Shown here in pieces: positions 41,999-46,578 of a DNA stretch of 46,578 nt. Position numbers and translations under genes: made by a program. The notes beneath the pieces were generated by a model that worked only from the letters and a program-made list of their open reading frames with translations, searched no databases and had not been told where the DNA came from. The DNA is taken from positions 1-46,578 of the forward strand of contig JAKVKZ010000018.1 of NCBI GenBank assembly GCA_022484565.1, read 5' to 3'. The DNA is from Muribaculaceae bacterium (GTDB lineage Bacteria > Bacteroidota > Bacteroidia > Bacteroidales > Muribaculaceae). Every line of letters starts with the position of its first letter. Positions within the stretch are counted from its first letter, which is position 1.

Positions 41999-44041
41999 AT
42001 GTACCACCATTACAAAATTTTGAACCGAGTATTTGTAATCATTTGCTTATCTCTTTTCGCTTCGGCAGCCTGCCACGCCTTTGCAGCCGGCAGCGAGGCT
42101 ACCTATGTTTCGCATGGTGCGGGAAAAGCTCTCGTGATTGAAGGTGATTGGGCCTTTCAGCCTTATGAGTTCATCAACTCTAAAGGAAACCCTGACGGGT
42201 TTAACATTGAGCTGACAAAGGCACTCATGAAGCACCTTGGCATTTCCAATTACGTCATCCGCTTGCGCGACTGGACCAAAGTCCTCGATGATTTCAAATC
42301 TGGTAAAGTGGATTTGATTATGGGCATAACTTATTCCAACGACCGTGCCAAAACTTACCGTTTCGGTCCTATTCAAAGTTATGTTTTCCAATCGTTTATT
42401 TACCGCAACGACAGCAAGCCGTTCACCGCATTGAGCCAGTTGAAGGGCAAGACTGTGCTTGTCGAAAAAAATTCCATCGGCTATGAAATTATCCGTGATT
42501 CAAAAATCACGCCTCACATTGTGGCTGTGTCCAACATCACCGAAGGCCTCCGCGAACTTGCTGCCGGAAAATACGATGCGGCCTTCTGCCATGAGGAAGT
42601 GGCTCGTTTCATCATTCACACCGACAAAAGTCATGGTCTCGGCAATCTCGTTGTGAAAAATGCCAATCTCGCTCCGCAGGAATATCGCTATGCGGGAACT
42701 GACGACTCTCTGCTCAATAATATCGATCAGGCTCTTTACGACCTGAAGGAGAACGGCACCTTCGACACTATCCACAAAAAGTGGTTCGATTATGCCGCTC
42801 CGGGCCACATTTCCTCTTACGTCTATATCATTCTCATCATCCTTGCTGTCGCTCTTGCAGTGCTCTATTCGTTCAATCGTATTCTGCACATCAAAGTGCG
42901 CAAAACTAATGAACTGCTTGAACGTAAGGATCGCCGCATGACTCTCGCTCTGCGTGCCGGCAATATCTCCGTATGGCGCTATGATGTGGCTTCGCGGCAT
43001 TTCTATAATGTCGAGGGCAACTATCTTCCGTCCGAAGGTATTTCCATGGAGCAGGAGCTTTCATGCGTCCATGAGTCCGACAGGGAACGCTTTGCTTCTG
43101 TTCTCAACAAAATCATCACCGAAGGCACTATCCCCGCCGATCCTGTGGTTATCCGTCAGAACATGGATAAGCATAGCGATTCCTACCAATACGTTGAAAA
43201 GGAATTTTCTGTTATCCGCGACAAGCATGGCAAAGTCACCACTATTGTCGGCACCGTCCATGTTGTCACTGACCTTATCAACATTCAGAAAAGCCTTGAA
43301 CAGGAAAAGGAGAAGGCTTTGCAGGCCGATAAGCTGAAATCGGCTTTTCTCGCCAACATGAGCCACGAAATCCGCACTCCGCTCAATGCCATTGTCGGGT
43401 TCTCCAATCTTCTGGATGAGGCCGACGATGATGAACGCAAGGAATATGTGAAAATCATCAATATCAACAACGAACTTCTTCTGCATCTCATCAGCGATAT
43501 CCTCGACCTCGCTAAAATCGAATCGGGTGTTATGCCGATGAATTTTGAGCAGTTTGATATGTCGATGTTCTTCAATGAGCTTTATTCGGGTTTGCGCCAG
43601 CGGCAGCGCCACAGCAATGTCGATTTGCTTTACAAGAATCCTTACAGCAAATGCATCATTTGCACTGACCGCAACCGGCTCGCGCAAATTATCACCAACT
43701 TCACCACCAATGCCATAAAATACACTCCGAGCGGCCATATCCGTATGGGTTATTATTGCATCGACAACGGCATCCACGTTTATGTTGAGGACACTGGCAT
43801 TGGAGTTCCCGAGGAAAAGCAGGACAGGATTTTCCATCGCTTTGAAAAACTCGATGATTTCGCTCAGGGCACTGGCCTCGGACTTTCCATCTGCAAGGCC
43901 ATCACCGACACTTTCGGCGGGCGCATCGGTTTTGATTCACAATCAGGCAAGGGTTCAGTGTTTTGGGCTTGGATTCCCAGCAAGTCCGATATTGTGCTCG
44001 AAGAGGCTGATGCCTCCGATGATGCTCCGCACAACGTCTGA
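41999..44041 (+). CDS. SBP3/PAS sensor histidine kinase, paralog
   Basis: This 680-residue paralog of the preceding gene has fewer PAS domains. Signal peptide (about 1-30, ending HAFA), solute-binding family 3 domain (about 40-262), membrane span (about 275-297) and one PAS domain (about 312-430) come first. The H-box follows with MSHEIRTPLNAI (His456) and an ATPase domain with DTGIGVP and GTGLGLS, then a short acidic tail EEADASDDAP. The last 220 residues are almost identical to the first kinase in both protein and DNA, while the sensor domains differ much more. It also has no receiver domain. Sensing of a related but different small molecule is the simplest reading. Confidence 0.9.
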   Translation: MYHHYKILNRVFVIICLSLFASAACHAFAAGSEATYVSHGAGKALVIEGDWAFQPYEFINSKGNPDGFNIELTKALMKHLGISNYVIRLRDWTKVLDDFKSGKVDLIMGITYSNDRAKTYRFGPIQSYVFQSFIYRNDSKPFTALSQLKGKTVLVEKNSIGYEIIRDSKITPHIVAVSNITEGLRELAAGKYDAAFCHEEVARFIIHTDKSHGLGNLVVKNANLAPQEYRYAGTDDSLLNNIDQALYDLKENGTFDTIHKKWFDYAAPGHISSYVYIILIILAVALAVLYSFNRILHIKVRKTNELLERKDRRMTLALRAGNISVWRYDVASRHFYNVEGNYLPSEGISMEQELSCVHESDRERFASVLNKIITEGTIPADPVVIRQNMDKHSDSYQYVEKEFSVIRDKHGKVTTIVGTVHVVTDLINIQKSLEQEKEKALQADKLKSAFLANMSHEIRTPLNAIVGFSNLLDEADDDERKEYVKIININNELLLHLISDILDLAKIESGVMPMNFEQFDMSMFFNELYSGLRQRQRHSNVDLLYKNPYSKCIICTDRNRLAQIITNFTTNAIKYTPSGHIRMGYYCIDNGIHVYVEDTGIGVPEEKQDRIFHRFEKLDDFAQGTGLGLSICKAITDTFGGRIGFDSQSGKGSVFWAWIPSKSDIVLEEADASDDAPHNV

Positions 44042-44075
44042 TTTCATTTCCGCAATCATTTTTATTCAATTTTTC

Positions 44076-44106
44076 TTGGTCACTAAGTGTAAATCAAGTA
44101 AATTTG
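44076..44106 (+). promoter_or_regulatory. Promoter of pyrH-frr
   Basis: TTG (44076-44078), 20 bases, then TAAATTTG (44099-44106). This gives a short leader of about 23 bases before the pyrH ATG. Confidence 0.75.
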
Positions 44107-44134
44107 TATTTACATAACTCTATCTTTTTGAATC

Positions 44135-44854
44135 ATGAGAACAAAATTCAATAGAATATTGCTTAAACTCAGCGGTGAATCGCTGATGGGCAAACAGGGC
44201 TACGGCATCGATGCCGTCCGCGTGGGCGATTATGCCGCCCAAATCAAGGCTGTGGCGCAAAGCGGCATTCAAGTGGCTATCGTCATCGGCGGTGGCAACA
44301 TCTTCCGTGGACTTGCTGGCGCTGCTAAGGGTGTTGACCGCGTTAAGGGCGACCAGATGGGTATGCTTGCCACGGTCATCAATTCTCTTGCCCTCAGCTC
44401 TGCTCTTGAGGCAGCTGGCCAGCCAGCACAGGTATTCACAGCCATCAATATGTTCCCAATCGGTGAGCATTACAGCAAATGGAAAGCTATCGACGCCATG
44501 AAAGCCGGCAAAGTGGCTATCATGTCGTGCGGCACTGGCAATCCGTTCTTCACCACCGACACTGGCTCTGCGCTTCGTGGCATCGAGGTCGAGGCGGATG
44601 TGATGCTGAAAGGCACTCGCGTCGACGGCATTTACACTGCCGACCCCGAAAAGGACCCGTCAGCCACTAAATTCGATGAAATCACTTACGATGAAATCTA
44701 TTCTCGTGGCCTGAAGATTATGGACCTCACAGCCACCACACTCTGCAAGGAGAACAATCTTCCAATCATTGTCTTCGACATGGACACAAAAGGCAATCTC
44801 GAAAAAGTGCTTGCAGGCGAACCAATCGGAACTTTAGTGTATCAGAACAAATAA
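44135..44854 (+). CDS. pyrH: Uridylate kinase
   Basis: PyrH phosphorylates UMP to UDP with ATP, the gateway to pyrimidine nucleotides, and in bacteria is an allosteric hexamer of the amino-acid-kinase fold. The 239-residue length is standard. Visible motifs are LKLSGESLMGKQGYGID at the N-terminus (ATP lysine), GGGNIFRG near residue 51, and the FTTDTGSALRGIEVEADVML region that binds UMP and ATP. Its stop is 24 bases from frr, so the two form the widely conserved pyrH-frr pair. The translation genes rpsB and tsf, often upstream, are replaced here by the sensor kinases. Confidence 0.97.
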   Translation: MRTKFNRILLKLSGESLMGKQGYGIDAVRVGDYAAQIKAVAQSGIQVAIVIGGGNIFRGLAGAAKGVDRVKGDQMGMLATVINSLALSSALEAAGQPAQVFTAINMFPIGEHYSKWKAIDAMKAGKVAIMSCGTGNPFFTTDTGSALRGIEVEADVMLKGTRVDGIYTADPEKDPSATKFDEITYDEIYSRGLKIMDLTATTLCKENNLPIIVFDMDTKGNLEKVLAGEPIGTLVYQNK

Positions 44855-44878
44855 CAACAAAATAAAACCAATATCATT

Positions 44879-45442
44879 ATGAACGACGTTAATCATTATC
44901 TGAAGCCGGCAGAAGAAAAAATGGAGATGGCTGTCGAATTTCTCGACGACGCTCTTGCTCACATCCGCGCCGGTAAAGCAAATCCGAAGATTATCGACGG
45001 CATTCGCGTTGATGCCTACGGCAGCAAAATGCCTATCAACAATGTTGCCAATGTCAGTGTGCCTGATTCTCGCACCATTGCCATCACGCCTTGGGACAAA
45101 TCTCTCTTCAAGGTTATTGAAAAGGCCATCATCGACTCCGCTCTCGGCATTATGCCTGAGAACAACGGTGAAATGATTCGCATCTGCATCCCACCTCTCA
45201 CCGAGGACCGTCGTAAGCAGCTTGTAAAGCAGTCGAAAGGTGAAGCTGAGCAAGCCAAAATTTCAGTCCGCAATGCCCGTCGTGAAGCACTTGAAGGCCT
45301 CAAGAAAGCCATCAAGGCCGACGGAATGCCCGAGGACACTGAAAAGGATGCTGAGGACACCCTCCAGAAGAAGCATGATCAGTTCATGAAGAAAATTGAT
45401 GCCATCTTTGCAGCCAAAGAAAAGGAAATCCTCACCGTCTAA
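44879..45442 (+). CDS. frr: Ribosome recycling factor
   Basis: RRF splits post-termination ribosomes together with EF-G and GTP. The 187-residue protein shows the family marks in order: HIRAGKANPKIIDGIRVDAYG, recognisable in short blocks around residues 29-50, then PWDKSLFKVIEKAI near 72, and the conserved RxPLTEDRRKQL-like block IRICIPPLTEDRRKQL near 97. A helical tail ends KKIDAIFAAKEKEILTV. It is the second gene of the pyrH operon and is followed by a terminator at 45467. Confidence 0.97.
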   Translation: MNDVNHYLKPAEEKMEMAVEFLDDALAHIRAGKANPKIIDGIRVDAYGSKMPINNVANVSVPDSRTIAITPWDKSLFKVIEKAIIDSALGIMPENNGEMIRICIPPLTEDRRKQLVKQSKGEAEQAKISVRNARREALEGLKKAIKADGMPEDTEKDAEDTLQKKHDQFMKKIDAIFAAKEKEILTV

Positions 45443-45466
45443 TCTCTTCTTCCCACCCACACTTAG

Positions 45467-45503
45467 CCCCATTAAATCTGATGACTTAATGGGGTTAATT
45501 ATT
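45467..45503 (+). terminator. Intrinsic terminator of pyrH-frr
   Basis: CCCCATTAA pairs with TTAATGGGG around a 10-base loop, followed by a T/A-rich tail. Confidence 0.85.
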
Positions 45504-45592
45504 TACCCCCTCATCCAAAATTCCATCCAAAATTTCCCATTGTATGGTCGCATCCACGTATGTGCCCTCCCGCATCATGGTTGTTTCATCAA

Positions 45593-45609
45593 AAAATGCG
45601 AAGCATTTT
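45593..45609. repeat. Small perfect inverted repeat
   Basis: AAAATGC-GAA-GCATTTT lies in the frr-to-ATPase gap, without a T tail. It could be a binding site or an mRNA hairpin. Confidence 0.4.
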
Positions 45610-45639
45610 AAATCCCATCGGGCTTATTGGCCTTATCAG

Positions 45640-45677
45640 CCCCATCAGCCCCAAATTCCCAAATCCCAATCCCCCCC
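45640..45677 (-). promoter_or_regulatory. Potential G-quadruplex motif
   Basis: The plus strand carries five C tracts at 45640-45643, 45649-45652, 45658-45660, 45665-45667 and 45671-45677. On the minus strand these are G tracts of 7, 3, 3, 4 and 4 separated by 3-5 bases, satisfying the usual G3+N1-7 rule. It lies about 100 bases before the last gene. No gene is seen in the rest of 45504-45773. Confidence 0.6.
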
Positions 45678-45773
45678 AAAAAAAATTCTCAATTTTTCCG
45701 TTTTCCTTGCATCTCCCATCTAATCCCCCATTAAATTCGTGTAATTAATCAAACTAAAGAGAGGAGAAAAATT

Positions 45774-46578
45774 ATGTTACCACGTGGAAATGAACGTTGG
45801 CGCAACCATGGCGACGACATCGACTACCGTCTTGAAGAGAACCGCAAGCGCCGCCACAGGGCGTACCTGAAATTCCGTCTGATCGACAGCAACCGCGACG
45901 TGCGGCTCGGCGGTCTGCAGGGCGAGCGAATCGACCTGTGGAAGGGAATCTGGTTCGACGGGGATATCAGCTGCCTTTTCTCCGACACCAACCTCGGCAA
46001 GAGCATCCTCGCCGTCCAGATTGGCGACGAGGTGGCGCACCGTTTCGGTCGCTGCGTGCTCTACTACGATTTCGAGCAGTCGCACCGCCAGTTCCACATG
46101 CGCTATTCCACCCCCGAGGGTTCCTATCCGTTCTCGCCCGCCTTCAAGCGGGGCACTCCAATTTACGACGACGGCGTTTTCGACATCGAGGACGCCCTCT
46201 ATTCCATCAAGAATTCCGTCCGCATCATGGAAGCCCCGTTCCTGATTATCGACAACCTTTCCTCCCTTTGTTCGTCAGCATACTCCTCAGCCGCTTTCGG
46301 TGAGTTCATGACCGAGCTGTGGAAGATGCAGCACCTCTACGACTTGTCGATTCTGCTGCTCGCCCACACTTCCAAGCACAGTCCCTACCGTCCGCTGAGC
46401 CTCAACAATCTTGCATTCTCCCGCTCTTTCATCAATCACTGCGACTCCGCATTCGCCATCGGCCAGTCGGTCTCCGACCCCGAGGTGCGCTACATCAAGC
46501 AGATTAAGGACCGCACCGGCCATCTGGTTTACAACACCAACAATGTCATCCCATGCACCATCCAGCGTGTCAACAATG
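45774..46578 (+). CDS. RecA-like AAA_25-type ATPase, cut off by the window end
   Basis: The frame stays open from ATG 45774 to the last base, giving 268 residues without a stop. The N-terminus is basic (NRKRRHRAYLKFR). A RecA/RepA-like ATPase core follows with a Walker A variant SDTNLGKS near residues 71-78 and a Walker B-like FLIIDNLSSL near 157-166. A later LLLAHTSKHS segment resembles the sensor strand of hexameric helicase-like ATPases. Such genes often belong to mobile or replication modules, but nothing mobile is visible in the window. A purine-rich AGAGGAG lies 7 bases before the start, an unusual Shine-Dalgarno-like site for this phylum. GC-rich third positions differ from the upstream gap. 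Confidence 0.72.
   Translation, partial: MLPRGNERWRNHGDDIDYRLEENRKRRHRAYLKFRLIDSNRDVRLGGLQGERIDLWKGIWFDGDISCLFSDTNLGKSILAVQIGDEVAHRFGRCVLYYDFEQSHRQFHMRYSTPEGSYPFSPAFKRGTPIYDDGVFDIEDALYSIKNSVRIMEAPFLIIDNLSSLCSSAYSSAAFGEFMTELWKMQHLYDLSILLLAHTSKHSPYRPLSLNNLAFSRSFINHCDSAFAIGQSVSDPEVRYIKQIKDRTGHLVYNTNNVIPCTIQRVNN

Noticed and set aside
1-46578. CRISPR array
   Set aside because: No regularly spaced short direct repeats were seen; the only multi-copy repeat is the dyad element around the ATPase gene.

Overview
The window looks like a chromosomal segment of a gut-type Bacteroidales bacterium (Muribaculaceae/Porphyromonadaceae-like; the exact family is inference). The evidence is repeated Bacteroidetes promoters (TAnnTTTG, often with TTTG 19-21 bases upstream), almost no Shine-Dalgarno sites, a TonB-dependent receptor beside a DUF5689 lipoprotein, type IX secretion sorting tails, a DUF6377-type regulator and a carboxyspermidine-type dehydrogenase. 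No rRNA, CRISPR array, transposase or integrase was seen.

Layout. 0-8.1 kb: tRNA-Leu(CAA), a DASS dicarboxylate transporter, pckA, a membrane-bound AraC regulator, trmD, a cupin and rubrerythrin. 8.3-15 kb: Na/Pi transporter-PhoU, a MATE exporter, a eukaryotic-like Ser/Thr kinase broken by a one-base frameshift, and metK. 15.0-16.6 kb: an AAA/DUF234 ATPase bracketed by copies of a 37-39 bp dyad repeat. 16.7-23.3 kb: nitroreductase, two overlapping GH25 lysozymes, a saccharopine-dehydrogenase-like gene with rsmA, and a UPF0104 membrane protein with a small membrane protein. 23.3-26.2 kb: a gene-poor stretch and a TPR/HTH membrane regulator. 26.2-38.5 kb: an envelope and secretion region with a TonB receptor, a DUF5689/cleaved-adhesin lipoprotein, a T9SS beta-helix protein, a DUF5131 protein, a YqiA-like esterase, a secreted endonuclease/exonuclease/phosphatase-family enzyme, and a T9SS protein with two [HEX_C-like + OB-like] units. 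38.6-44.0 kb: two tandem solute-binding-domain/PAS/histidine kinases with near-identical kinase cores. 44.1-46.6 kb: pyrH-frr, then the start of a RecA-like ATPase cut off by the window edge.

How genes fit together. pckA, the DASS carrier and metK are core metabolism. The 26-38 kb block combines outer-membrane import, OB-like surface domains and a secreted EEP enzyme, so it could form a system for capturing and degrading extracellular nucleic acid or phosphoesters; this is inference. The least explained structures are the repeat-flanked ATPase, an orphan minus-strand terminator implying an RNA gene before trmD, the metK leader, a G-quadruplex-type run before the last gene, and the split kinase.

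All calls come from reading sequence and remembered family motifs. No database search or folding program was run.
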